64,000 nt of DNA from Tolypocladium sp. Sup5 PDA-1 (Eukaryota > Ascomycota > Sordariomycetes > Hypocreales > Ophiocordycipitaceae), in NCBI GenBank assembly GCA_000750105.3, contig JPHH03000004.1, positions 992,001-1,056,000 of the forward strand. Direction: 5' to 3'. Of the stretch, positions 33,289 to 45,809 are shown in pieces. The notes below the pieces were generated by a model. It did no database searches, had not been told where the DNA came from, and worked only from the letters and a program-made list of their open reading frames with translations. A program made the position numbers and the translations under genes. Position 1 is the stretch's first letter; every line of letters begins with the position of its first letter.

Positions 33289-36200
33289 ATGACGGACGCC
33301 AACGAAGCCGAGCCGCCTCCTGGGCCTCCGCTTGGGAGACGGAGAGCGTAAGTGACCCTGCGCCCGGACAGCCTTCTATATCAGCTGTTCGCCCGTCGTT
33401 GAGCTGCCGTGAGCTGACCCCGTCTGCAGGCCAACGATTACCATTGATACCACCGCTGTCAGCCCAAGCAGCAACGCCATCGACATGCCCCCGGAGCCGC
33501 CGCGGCCGCACCCGTCCGTGTCGCCCATATCGCCCCAAGACGACGCCATTAGCCCATCGACGCTTGCCGAACCGCCTTACGGCTTCACGCCGGGTTCTCA
33601 GCGCCCTGAATTGCGCGCGGAAACGTCTTTTGACAGAGAAAGCCGTCCCACGAGCCCTCACAATGTCTCGAGCCCGGTCGCGTCGCGCGCAACCGAGGGC
33701 GGAGTTGGGTTTCTGTCGGTCCCTGCCAACCATCTGCGAGCGAGACAGGACTCCATCGACTCCCAGGATGCAGCCCGATCCGTCAGCTCCCACGGTGAGA
33801 CTACGGTGGTCGCCTCCAGCTACACCCAAACTGAGAAATTCAAAGCCGCGGGCAACGAGAAGATCATGAAGGATGAAAAGGCCTTGATGCCCGACGCTGG
33901 CATGGACGACGATTTCAAGGTCGAGAACAACCCCTTTGCCTTTACGCCTGGGCAGCTCAACAAGATGTTCAACCCAAAGAGTCTCCCTGCATTCTACCAA
34001 ATGGGGGGTATGCGTGGGCTGGAAAAGGGCCTGCGGTCGGACCGCAAGTCTGGGCTGAGCAACGAGGAAACGCGCCTGGATGGACAGGTCACCTTTGGCG
34101 AGGTCACCGCGAAAAATAGCAAGCTTGCCACGGAAGGAGTCACGAGTCCCGTCGCCAGAGCGCCTACCAACAAGTCTTCGAGGACCAAGGACGACGCCTT
34201 TGTCGACCGATACCGCGTGTTCAGAGACAATCGCCTGCCGGTGAAGAAGGGAAAAAGCTTGCTCCAGCTCATGTGGATCACGTACAACGACAAGGTCCTG
34301 ATTCTGCTGTCGATCGCGGCAGTCATCAGTTTGGGGGTTGGGCTGTACCAGACGTTTGGTCAGCCGCACAAGCCGGACGCGCCCGCTGTCGAATGGGTTG
34401 AAGGTGTTGCCATTATCGTTGCCATTGCCATTGTCGTCATTGTCGGATCGCTTAACGACTACTCCAAGGAACGCCAGTTTGCCAAGCTCAACAAAAAGAA
34501 ACAAGACCGCAACGTCAAGGCCGTACGCTCTGGAAAGACGGTCGAGGTGTCCGTGTTCGACCTCATGGTTGGCGATGTGATTCATTTGGAACCTGGCGAC
34601 TTGGTCCCTGTTGACGGGGTTCTTATTGAGGGATTCAACGTCAAATGTGACGAGTCCCAGACGACGGGCGAGTCGGACATTATCCGCAAGCGACCTGCCG
34701 ACGAAGTCTACTCAGCCATCGAGAACCACGAAAACCTGAAAAAGATGGACCCGTTCATCCAGTCTGGTGCTCGCATCATGGAAGGCGTGGGCACCTTTAT
34801 GGCGACATCCACTGGCATCTACTCGTCGTACGGAAAGACGCTCATGGCCCTCAACGAGGACCCCGAGATGACTCCTCTTCAGGCCAAGCTCAACGTCATC
34901 GCCACTTACATCGCCAAGCTCGGTGGGGCTGCCGGTCTGCTCCTGTTCATCGTCCTGTTCATCGAATTCCTCGTCCGCCTGCCGCGACTCCCCGCGAATA
35001 CTACACCGGCTGAGAAGGGCCAGATGTTCCTTAATATCTTCATCGTGGTCGTGACAATTATCGTGGTGGCTGTCCCAGAGGGCCTGCCCCTTGCCGTTAC
35101 GCTTGCGTTGGCTTTCGCCACCACTCGCATGTTGAGGGATGCCAACTTGGTCCGACATCTGAAGGCCTGCGAGGTCATGGGCAACGCGACGACCATCTGC
35201 TCAGACAAGACGGGTACTTTGACGCAAAACAAGATGCAGGTCGTCTCCGGCACCATTGGAACCAGCCACAGGTTCGGCGGCGCCCGACCAGTTTCGCGTG
35301 ACGACGACGACGACGACGACGACGATGCCCCTGAGCCCTTTGACACGAGCGCCGACATTTCCGCGTCCGATTTTGCGTCCATGCTCAGCGCTCCCGTCAA
35401 GGACCTGCTCCTCAAGTCCATCGCCCTGAACTCGACCGCCTTTGAGGGAGAAGTCGACGGAGAAAAGACATTCATCGGATCCAAGACCGAGACGGCCCTG
35501 CTGCTCTTTGCCAAGGCTCACCTGGCAATGGGCCCCGTCAGCGAGGAGCGAGAGAATGCCACGACGCTTCAAATTATCCCCTTCGACTCTGGCCGCAAGT
35601 GCATGGGCATCGTCGTCCAGCTCCCCACGGGCAAGGCCAGGCTCTACGTCAAGGGCGCTTCTGAAATTCTTCTCGCCAAGTGCACCCAGGTTCTGCGGGA
35701 TCCCTCTCTCGACGACTCTCTCGCGGAGCTGTCGGCGAGCAAAGCGCAAACCGTTATGCGTCTCATCGAAAGCTACGCCATGCGGTCTCTGCGAACAATT
35801 GGCATCTGCTACCGAGACTTTGACACCTGGCCACCCAAAACCGCCCGTCGCGGAGATGGTGGCAAGAACGAGATTGAGTTTGAGGACATTTTCCAACATA
35901 TGGTCTTGGTGGGCGTGGTTGGTATCCAGGACCCGCTGCGAGATGGCGTGTACGACTCCGTTAGACTCTGCCAAAAGGCTGGCGTCGTCGTCCGCATGGT
36001 CACGGGCGACAACAAGATCACCGCCCAAGCCATCGCCAAGGAGTGCGGCATTCTGCAGTCCAACAGCATCATCATGGAAGGCCCAGACTTCCGCAACCTG
36101 AGTAAGCTGCAGCAGGAGGAGATTATCCCGAAGCTGCACGTCTTGGCCCGATCCAGCCCCGAAGACAAGCGCATCCTTGTCAAGAGACTCAAGGACAAGG

Positions 36201-37621
36201 GCGAGACGGTGGCCGTGACTGGTGACGGTACCAACGATGCGCCCGCGCTCAAGATGGCCGATGTCGGTTTCTCGATGGGTATTGCCGGTACCGAGGTCGC
36301 CAAGGAGGCCTCGGCCATCATCTTGATGGACGACAACTTCTCTAGTATCGTCAAAGCCCTCAAGTGGGGCCGCGCCGTCAACGACGCCGTCAAGCGGTTC
36401 CTGCAGTTCCAGCTGACGGTCAACATTACTGCCGTCATCCTGACCTTTGTGACGGCCGTGTCGAGCGGCAAGGAACAGTCCGTCCTGACGGCCGTGCAGC
36501 TGCTGTGGGTCAACCTCATCATGGACACCCTCGCGGCGCTGGCCTTGGCCACCGATCCTCCGCAAGACAGCGTGCTGGACAGGAAGCCCGAGAAGAAGGG
36601 CTCCTCGATCATCTCGACGACCATGTGGAAGATGATCTTGGGCCAGGCCATCTACCAGCTGGTCATCACCTTCATGTTGTACTATGGGGTTCCCAAGGGT
36701 CTCATCGACGGCATCATCACCAACGAGCCTCTGCCCGACGATCAGGTCAATACACTGGTATTCAACACGTTTGTGTGGATGCAAATCTTTAACCAGTGGA
36801 AGTAAGTGCCCCAGCCGCTGATGACGCTCCGTGAGAAGCATATGTGCTAACAGATTGGCAGCAACCGTCGTCTGGACAACAACTTCAACATCTTTGAGGG
36901 ACTCACCAAGAACTGGTTCTTTATAGGCATCAGCGCCATCATGTGTGGCGGGCAGGTATTAATCATCTTTGTCGGCGGTGCGGCCTTCCAGATTGCCAAG
37001 GACGGGCAGGACCCAGCCCTGTGGGGCATTGCCCTGATCCTCGGCGTCATTTCGATTCCCGTCGGTGTGGTGATTCGCCTCATCCCCGACTGGGTGCTCC
37101 TGGCCTTGATACCCAACTTCCTGAAGCAGCGGGCCCACAAGGTCCCCGGGCTGACAGTCTCTGACGAGGAGATGGACATGTACCCCGAGCCGCTGGCCGA
37201 CGTGCGAGACGAGCTCAACTTCCTCCGGCGGATGAAGGGCGGCCGCTTGAACAACCTCAGGTTCGCCATCGCGCACCCCAAGGAGACCCTGATACGATCG
37301 AGGAGCCCATCCCACTCCAGATCCAACTCGATCCACGCGTCGCCGGCGCCGGAGAGGGAAGACAGCTTCGGGACGTCGCGCGCCGCGACCCCCGACTCGC
37401 GGCAACGGTCGAGATCGAACCGATCGCGATCCAACTCGGCGCTGGGGGCGCCCACTGTCATGGCGGGCATCATAGCCGCCGGCGTAGCGGCGGGATGGTC
37501 GCCGATGGGCCGTCAAAACCCGGAGGAGGGCGGCGAGCCCAGGACAACTATGGAGGGGAGCATAGGGCGGAGAAGCGAAGCAGCTGATGCACAGAATAGC
37601 GAGGCGCGAAAGCCAGAGTAA
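33289..37621 (+). CDS. PMC1: P-type Ca2+-transporting ATPase, PMCA/Pmc1 type
   Basis: Exons 33289-33347, 33430-36801 and 36862-37621 (1396 aa). It pumps Ca2+ out of the cytosol, in fungi usually into the vacuole (Pmc1) or across the plasma membrane. The first exon gives only MTDANEAEPPPGPPLGRRRA and splices in frame; the third adds NNRRLDNNFNIFEGLTKNWF and the last membrane helices. The family signatures are the P-type loop PEGLPLAVTLALAFATTRM, phosphorylation site SDKTGTLTQNK with Asp at about 612, KGASEILL in the nucleotide domain, and hinge TGDGTNDAPALK at about 950-961. M5-M10 follow (QLLWVNLIMDTLAALALATD). The N-terminal extension of about 260 residues is Ser/Pro-rich. A run of nine Asp lies about 30 residues after the phosphorylation site. 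The tail is Arg/Ser-rich (RSRSPSHSRSNS), a likely phosphorylation region. I cannot tell vacuolar from plasma-membrane targeting. Confidence 0.95.
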
Positions 37622-39806
37622 TTGGATAGGCGCTGTATCATAAGGGCATTGCTTTGTTAGACCTTTGGGGGCCGCTTCATACCTTTTCTTTTCATAGCAT
37701 CATTGATAGACGGAATTAAATTCTTGTCAAGACTAAGAGAGTTTACGAGTTGCGCTTGTGATGTATCCGTACGTTGATTGACCCGATAACTGACAGACTC
37801 AGGTTGCCAGCAGCGGTCCCTATACAAGAATGCTTACGCGGCACGAGCGGCGCCGTGTTCGTTGTCGATATCAAGCCGCTAGGTCTGCTTGTACTTGCCG
37901 TGAAGAGTTGAAGGCGTGCAGGGAAGACGGCACTGCAGGAGTCGGCGGTTGTGCTATTGGAGGGGTAGGCCTGACGGGTTCAGCTCTGGTCTGATGCCCG
38001 GGCTCGGAGATGCCGTTAGCCGTTCCCGGTGCGTGGCGCCATAGACTCGCTGTCTCTCGCTCAGCAGTGGACCGACGACGGCGGGAGGTGGGCGGCGAAG
38101 AGGAAAAATGAAGTTTGTTGGTTGGGGGAGTTTGCTCAAGGTTGTTGGTTGGGAGTGGTGATCCAACGGCCTCCCTCGAGACTGGTTGCGTCTTTGCTGG
38201 GCCGAGGCTCGCTCCTGAGGGTGAACCGCCTAGGGTTGGTCGAGGGCTTCACGGATGGGTTTATCTGGCCGCTGGTTGTGGTGGATGGTCGGGTGGCGAT
38301 GGACGGATGCCGCGGGTACGGGAGCGTGTTACAGACCACGAGTACGGAGTACGGAGCACGCATGAGGCGAGTGCGCAGCTGCAGATTGACGAGTGGCACT
38401 TTATCAGCAACGTGAGAAGCCTTTTTCACTCGGTGTACGTGCCCGGCAATGCAACAATGTGACAATGTGACAATGTGTCTGTTTGTGGCGCCGCGGACAC
38501 GCTACCGCGTATTAAAGCGGTATGGGTAGTCATTTAATCGACGGTTGTGAATAGCAACAAGGGGGGGTGCCACGGCGGCAGATGCACTTTGGTTGCCCGC
38601 TGTCATTAAGCGACATGCCCTCGCGGAATACACTTTCCATTTAGGGCACGCACGAAGATGACGGGGTAATTGCAGAGTCGATCGGAATCGCGGGCTTTGT
38701 GCGAGCGAGAGGAGAGAGTTTCAGACGGCGGCGTCGACGAGGCCGGCTTGGGCAGACACGACACGTAACTCTGGCGCGCTAAAAGTAAAAATGGGCGCCG
38801 TAACTGGCGGACTAGCGACGGGACTTGGCTGGCATGCAAAGCGTGTGTGTCTCTTGCCATCCATGGCGCGATGTTTGGTATCTGACGTTATCATTGTGCC
38901 ATTGCCTCTTGTTCAGCCTCCCTCTTGTTCTGCCTCTTGTTCTTCATCGTCATGGCGTGTTGGGGGCTGAGGAACAAGAGGTCTGCTAGCCGGCCTTGGC
39001 TTGACAGTTGTGACCAAGGGCAGATATTCGTATCCGTAGTCCGTACTTCGTACTTCGTAGTTGCACGCATAATAATGCCACGGAACCGCACGGTACACGT
39101 AGCCACGCCCAGCACGCACCGGAAGCGAAACCCAGTCTTGCCAGTCCCTTGGTTGCCCGTGCTGCTCCTCGATTCTCTCTGCCGTTTTTGTTACCCCTTC
39201 TGCCTGAGTCTCGACTGGCTCCGTATGCCTTGCCACCTTCCGCGCATTGCACACACCTGACTCTAGGTACCTTTCTTGTATTCTTATCTCATCCCCTCTC
39301 TCCCTCGCGACTCTTGATTTTTTCTTCCGCTTCCAGTCCCTTTCCTCTTCCCACCACCACCAACCCTTTTCTTCACTCGCACCGTTTCTCCAAAACACGT
39401 TTCGGCTTGTGCTTTCGCTGCTCGTGACAAGTCGTCGTATTCGGATCGCTGCAGCCGTCGGCGCCTTGGCTTTTCCCTTGAGCCCCCGTGTTGTTCCTCT
39501 TCGTTTGTCCTTGATCATTCATCCTCCGTCATATTATATACGCCCACCGCTTGCCGATGCTACGTCGCAGCAACCCTGCACCACCCTCGCCATCGCCATC
39601 CAACTGAGACAAAAGAAGACAACTTCTCAAACCGCCGTCCGCCGCGACTGACAGGGTTTCCCGGCGCGCGAGGAGTTTAGTTTGTTTCCTACACCACCGC
39701 CAGCCAACTGGCAGAAGACCCCTCGCACTTCCAGCCTGTTCCACCGCTCTTTGTCTTCTCACCTGATCACCACGGATTTCTCCTCTGCTGCTCTCGTCTT
39801 GTCCAA
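37622..39806. other. Intergenic, upstream region of SIR2
   Basis: Same-strand spacer of 2.2 kb. It holds an 8-bp tandem repeat at 38454-38477, TACGGAGTA at 38343-38351, and a CT-rich pyrimidine stretch (about 39280-39400) typical of fungal 5' leaders. No gene is seen. Confidence 0.55.
38454..38477. repeat. Short tandem repeat, 8-bp unit
   Basis: Three exact copies of ACAATGTG in the spacer upstream of SIR2. Confidence 0.8.
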
Positions 39807-41497
39807 ATGACGATGAAACGGGTCGCCGCCGGCAAGAGCGTCGCCCTCCCGCGGCGCAAGGCCAACGCCGAGGCGCTGGAGAAGCTGTCCGAGAACCCAA
39901 CCCTCGCCGAGATCAAGAACGCGGCGGTCAATGTCTCGCTCGCGGAGCTCGAGGAGAGGGTCAACGACGTGCGCGACTCGTGGGAGACGGACTCGCTGTT
40001 TGAGGACGCCTTTGAGGAGCTGAGCAACGGCGCGCGCGCGGCCGACTCGACCGACAGTAAGTACTTGACTCTTGACTCTTGACTCTTGTTGAGTTTCTGC
40101 CCGGCCGTCATCTTCTCACGTCAGAGCGAGTTGGTCAGGCCACCTCGAGTTTTCGGGGGCCCAGGCCACTCGGTCAACTCGTGTCACCCGCCAAACCCAA
40201 GTCACGATGATGCTAACTCGTACTCCTAGAGTCGGAAATCTGCACTCCCGAAGAGGCCAGTCGCCTTCGTCGCGAGGTGCGAGAGTACGGCCCGGCCGTC
40301 TTCTGCCAGCGCACCGTCGACGCCGGTCGCTATACGGCTAAGAAGCTGCTCAGCGCCTTTGGCATTAAGCCGCCGGCCTTCCTCGAGGGCGAGGCCGACG
40401 AGGCCTACTTCAGCCTGCTGTCGCTGGCCATCTCGCGCGAGCTGTCCAAGCGCGCCAAGCTGGCGCGCTACAACTCCGTCAGCGACGCCGTCGACCTCAT
40501 CGGCAAGTGCAGCAACATCATCGTCATCACCGGCGCCGGCATCTCGACGTCGCTCGGCATCCCCGACTTCCGCTCCAAGGGCACCGGCCTCTACTCCAAA
40601 CTGGAGCACCTGGGCCTCAACGACCCGCAAGAGGTCTTCGACATTGACGTCTTCAAGCAAGACCCAACCATCTTCTACTCGGTCGCCAAGGACATCGTGC
40701 CCGCCACGGACCGCTACACGCCCACGCACAAGTTCATCGCCATGCTGCACCAGCGCGGCAAGCTCCTGACAAACTACTCCCAGAACATCGATAACCTCGA
40801 GGTCAAGGCCGGCTTGCCCAAGGAGAAGCTGATCCAGTGCCACGGCAGCTTCGGCACCGCCAGCTGCGTCCAGTGCGGCTACCAGATCCAGGGCGAGAAG
40901 ATCTTCCCGGACATCAGGGCCGGCAACATCCCCCGCTGCCCGCGCTGCGTCCAGTCGCTGCGCGCCAACGGCGCCTCGGTGAAGCGGAAGCGCTCCGCGG
41001 GGGCCGAGAAGCGCCGGCGGCGGTGGTCGGCCGACGACAGCTCCGGCGACGACGACTCCGAGTACGACATACCGCAGGCGGGCGTCATGAAGCCCGACAT
41101 CACCTTCTTCGGCGAGGCCCTGCCCGACGAGTTCTCCAAGCGGCTCACGGAAAACGACCGCGAAAAGGTGGACCTGGTCGTCGTCATCGGCACGTCGCTC
41201 AAGGTGACGCCCGTCTCCGAGATTGTCAGCTGGCTGCCGCCGCACATACCGCAGATCTACGTCTCGCGCCAGCCCGTCAGCCACATCAACTTCGACATTG
41301 ACCTGCTCGGCGACTGCGACGTCGTCGTCACGGAGCTGTGCCGCCGCCTGGCGTGGCCGTTCAAGCACGAGATGGTGCCCAAGAACCAGAAGATTGACGT
41401 GCGCCCCGAGGCGGGCTACAAGAGCCGGCACGTCTTTGACGTGGTCAAGCCCGAGGCCAAGAAGTCCGAGGCCAGGGTCCCGAATGGAACTGCCTGA
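39807..41497 (+). CDS. SIR2: NAD-dependent histone deacetylase, Sir2/Hst1 class
   Basis: Exons 39807-40056 and 40230-41497 give 505 aa. The 173-nt intron (GTAAGT...CCTAG) begins with a 7-mer tandem repeat (CTTGACT) just after the donor. The enzyme deacetylates lysines using NAD+, mainly for nuclear silencing. Motifs: NAD loop ITGAGISTSLGIPDFRS (about residues 183-199), QNIDNLE, catalytic His in QCHGSFG (about 287), a zinc pair CVQC (about 295-298) and CPRC (about 319-322), and GTSLKVTPVSEIVSWLP. The N-terminal helical region (AYFSLLSLAISRELSKRAKL) is as in the Sir2/Hst1 group. A basic-acidic insert (KRKRSAGAEKRRRRW, DDSSGDDDSEYD) lies between the zinc ribbon and the last part of the Rossmann fold; its KRKR is a candidate nuclear signal. 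The start may be the first or the third codon (MTM). Confidence 0.94.
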
Positions 41498-42130
41498 CCG
41501 ACAAACACTTCTAATGATAGGGGTAGGGATACACGACACCCCGTGCCGGGATCTTTTTTTTTAATTCCCTTTTACACCGAGACTCGAAGATATTTATTTC
41601 ACATGTGGCAAGGAGTCAAGGACCAGAGACTACGGTGTCAGGCGTTTTCGGGGGGCAAGATACCCGCTCTCCCCCTCGTTGTCCAATTGTTTCTTTGTCT
41701 CGTTCCTCGCCCTGTCTGTACGGGCTCGTTTCATGTCTTGAACCTGTGTCTTCTTCCAGAAGGGGGCGCCACGTGGCTAGATGGGGTGGCAGTGAGGCTA
41801 TCAGAGGGGGAGGGTAATGGCAACACAGGACGGCCAGTCCGTTCTGTTATGGGAGGGGGCCTGCTAGATGAGATGTAGAAGCAATGTCGATTTCCCTGGA
41901 GCGTCTCTTTGGCCCGACTTGTGATGTCAGTTGGAAGCCGCTTGCATGTGTGTCGCAAGGTGAGTCACCATCGGTATAATTAACGACTTACGATATGCCA
42001 CGTACATCTGTCCCTGGTATTCATGCTTTCTGCCCACTTCGCGCCCATACACTAGCAAACAGCACGAATCCTACATGATCCATCGCTCTCGTGCCATCTA
42101 TCCATTGCCATCCCAAACGAAACGCCACGC
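41498..42130. other. Convergent intergenic spacer
   Basis: 3' flanks of SIR2 (plus) and the SCY1-like gene (minus). Nothing else is seen. Confidence 0.6.
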
Positions 42131-45119
42131 CTAAATCAGACTCTCGTACTTGTCCAGCCCCGACCTCTGCTGGCCGCCGCTCGGCGCGTTGCTGCCGCCG
42201 CTCGCGCCGCCCATCCCCGCTGAAGCCATCGGCTTGTGGGCTGTCGTGCCTTGGCCGCCCGCCGCCCAGCCAGTTTGCTGCGACGGCGCAGGAGGGGGCT
42301 TGATGCCGAAGCCGGTGCCCTGCGCGTTGCTGCCTGGCGGAGGCGGCAGGGAAAAGGACGAGCTTCGCGTGTCGCCCATTGCCGGCCGCTGACCGAGCGA
42401 CATGCTGGACATGGACGCCGTCACGCCGCTGCCACCGAGCCCGGAGCTGCCTGAAAAGGTCGGCGTGGGGTTGCTGGGGGTGTAGGGTGGAGCGTAACTG
42501 GGCGCGGTTGGCGACGCCCAAGGGTTGGCGGTGGCTGCCGAGGCTGACGACCACTTAACGGACGAAGTCGTGGTGGGCTGGGGCGCCGGCTGAAAGGTCG
42601 ACTGCGCCGGCTGAGGCTGTAGCGGCTGACTGAACTGGGTCGACGACGGTGCCAGCGTCCCAAAGCGCGCGAGATCAGGGGTCACGGTGCGGAATCCCGC
42701 CCCCTGGCTCGGTTGGCCAGAGACACTCGTGGGGCTTGTCGGGTTATGCGTGGACCAGGAAAAGGCTGGCGTCTTGGGCGTGCTCGATATCGACTTGGTT
42801 GCGGTAGTCGTTGACGGCATGACCGAGGGCGTCTCATCCCAGCTTGCGAAGCCGTTACTCGACGATCCCCCGCCTGCACCGGGTCTACCCTTGACGAGCG
42901 CCTCAAAGTCGTCCTCGTTGCCGCCGTTGCTCGAGTCAAATGTTGTCCCGGTCACGCCGCCAAAGGCGAGGAAGTCCTCGTTGACGGCGGCCGTCGACCC
43001 GTTCGACGCTCCAGACGTTTCTTGAAGTTTCCTCGTTTGCTCGTCCTCCACCCGCCTCGACAGGTTCCTGATGAGCTCCATGAACGTCTGAAACTGCTTG
43101 AGGTCGAGCAGCGGCCCCAAGCTCATGCTCCATAGAACCGGCAGGATGTCCATGGCCACAAACTCGGCGTCGGCGGTCTGCCCGACAATGCGAAGCACGT
43201 TCAGGGCGGCGACCATGACGGCCGGTTCCTTTGTCTTGATTGCCTTGACCAAGGGCACGATCTTTTCCTGCATCGTGTACTTGTCCAGGGCGCTAGATGA
43301 CGAGGGCGGCTTCTTGTCGGTTATGAGCCCATTTAGCCCGTCATCGGCTGCCGCGTCCGCCGAGCCGCCACACAGAATGACGAAGGCCTGCAGGCCACGG
43401 ACCTTGATCGCGAGACTGTTCGTCTTGCTAAAGACAGTCGCCACCACCGGAAAGAGCTCGTTCTTGATGGTGCTAAAGTCAAGAACCGGCAGCACCGTGG
43501 GGAGCGCCCTCATAGCAGCGTCCACAATGGAGTGGGTAGGGCATTCAATCGCCGCCAAGATGACTGGCAGGATGTCTATGCGCCGAAACGTCAGTCTCAC
43601 TAATTAGCTCAACGGCATCGATTCACTTACCATCCTTGAACTCCTTTCCGGAGCTGTTGTTCGCAGCTGCTGATAGATGCTCAAGAAACACCATCAGACC
43701 AGCGTCTCTGGCCGGGTCCTTTTCCTGAGTTTGCTTTGCATTCACCACAAAGATGTCTTTGAGCGCTGGCCGGACCTTTTCCCCAAAAGCCCTTCGGGCT
43801 GAAGGCAGCAGCTCAACAATCTTGAAGACGTTGTGGAGAATCAAAGACAGAAGATCCCTGTCTTTTAGTTCTTCTAGCAATGCCGGCAGAATCTTCTTCT
43901 CCATGACCGACTTGGGAAACGATGGCAAGACCTTGTTGAGGCCTCGCATAAACTGGGCCTTTTCGTTCGGGGTCTTGGCCGGAAACGAGTCGAGGAACCG
44001 GATGGTCGAGACGAGGATGTTGTCAAAGTACTCGCTCTGTTGAAATTCTCGAGCCGTCATCCGTTGAGCAGGTCGCCTTGTAATAAGGCGCGGTAGCACA
44101 TGGCTAGAGAGGTCCTTCGGCAGCGGACGAGAAGAGAGAAAGTTGTTGGTCGTGGAGGGTACGCTTGATGAGGATGAGAAGAGCCTTTTGTACGAGGAGA
44201 GACTGCCATGGCTTTCCAGGGGCGACTGGTGAGGAGAGTTGTACAGGGCGACGGACAGCAAGCCGAGTGTAAACATGTCTGCCGAGGGCGTCAGGTTGTT
44301 GTCGAGGACAAAGTCTGGCGAGGTATAGTCGAGGTTGAGCTGGACGAATTTGGGCAGCCTCGGGTCCATGTTTAGCACTTCGTGTAAGTTGATGCCGTGG
44401 ATCGAGGTCGGCTTGGTCGAGCCTTCGGCAGGGCTGCAAAACGACAGGCCGCTAATCTTCCAGTCGGACTGTACCATGGTTGGTCAATTAGGCTTCGAAG
44501 AGCAGCGGCGACGGCATACCTTGGCATTGATAAGAACCGCATCAGGCGTCAGATTGCCGTGCACGAGTCCCGCATTCTCATGCAAAAACTCGAGCGCCTT
44601 GCTGAGCTGCAGGAGCCCCTTTTGGATTTCGAGCTCGTCAATCTCGATTTCCCTCCGCCGCCGCACGCCATCCGCGTCTTCCGTGACATAGCGACCCGAG
44701 CGGCCACCCGGACCGGATCTGTCCTGGTCGTCCTTTTCTTGCAACACGCTCGCCAGCGACGCGGTCACCGCCTCCGTCACGAACTGCAAGCCGCCGCCCC
44801 GCGTCTCCTCGACCGGCTCGACCAGCTCGAGGATGCTCGGATGGCGCAGCTTGGCGAGGCTGGACGCCTCCTTTTTCAAGCGCTCGACAACCTCCTCCAC
44901 GCTGCGCTTAAAGGACGATGCGCCGGAGCGGCCGAGCGAGTTGCCTTGGCTCTCGAGCGACTTCTTGTCGAAGACGAAGACGCTGTAGGCCTTGCCCGTG
45001 GACTTCTTCTTTGCATCGTAAATCTTCCACGGCCCGGCCGTCGACGTCGGGTTCGGGGACACGGAGTAGTTTGCGGTGATGTTGGTGGCGGAGATGGACT
45101 TGAGCGCGGAGGAGAACAT
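42131..45119 (-). CDS. SCY1: Scy1/SCYL2-like pseudokinase
   Basis: Exons 45119-44520, 44468-43631 and 43575-42131 give 960 aa; the introns use GTATGC/ACAG and GTAAGT/ATAG. SCYL2-type proteins act in clathrin and Golgi-endosome traffic. The N-terminal kinase-like domain starts FSSALKSISATNITANYSVS and has YSVFVFDKKS in place of the usual VAIK. The catalytic loop reads HGNLTPDAVLIN (no Asp) and the DFG position reads ISGLSF, so it is a pseudokinase. It is followed by HEAT-type helical repeats (LPALLEELKDRDLLSLILHN, DILPVILAAIECPTHSIVDA) to about residue 640, then a Ser/Pro/Gln/Gly-rich disordered tail ending GLDKYESLI, a common end in this family. The protein is cytosolic or membrane-associated, without membrane helices. 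Confidence 0.93.
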
Positions 45120-45809
45120 GCTGCGATTACGCTGGGCGTGGATGGGAGGTCTGTGGTATCATGTCGTCGTCGAGCTGTCGGTTGGGCTGAGGAGGGGATG
45201 TGGCGATGCACGAGCGATTCGTCACCCCTGGTAATGGAGCTTCGGCGCAAATAGTCGGCGTCTTTCCCTTTCCCTATCGAGGAGAGATGGCGCGGAGGAC
45301 GCTTTCGTGCCGGTTCCTGGAGCTGCGCAATGGCGACGGCAAAGACACCTCTTTGCTCAGACGTCAGTGTCGCACTCGTATGGATACCCAGCTGTGTCTT
45401 TGGTCAGATAGAGCTCATTGGTGCCAAGCCTGACTAACCGGGCCAAGGTGAATGCTGGCTACCCTGCACCTCTTCACCTCTCACCGACCACTGGCAAGCC
45501 GAGCTTTTGGCGGTTAGCTTCGGCCCGCGCAGGGCGCGCACGACCATGTCAACGGCATAATATCTCAGGAATGCTGCAGGAACCACTCACCGAGCTCCGG
45601 TACCGCTCCGAACACCACTTATCTTTCCAAGACCCGGCCTCAACGTCTGCGTCAGGGACGTCCCAAGCTTCACGATCCCCTCGTTTGGCCCGTTGTGCAT
45701 CTGGAGAGTCCGCTGGGATAACTCAGCGTCTGTTTCCCTAGCAATTGGTGTCGCAGTGCGCACAATCGACCGTCGTCACAGTACAAGCCTTCAGTTACAT
45801 CACGCCTCC
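45120..45809. other. Divergent promoter region
   Basis: Spacer between the SCY1-like gene (minus) and the branched-chain aminotransferase (plus). No clear regulatory motif was identified. Confidence 0.55.

Noticed and set aside
33116..36841. Long minus-strand frames of 489 and 546 codons
   Set aside because: Antisense to the Ca2+-ATPase, His/Gly/Arg-rich, no domain; shadow of a high-GC gene.
40226..41539. 437-codon minus-strand frame
   Set aside because: Antisense shadow of SIR2.
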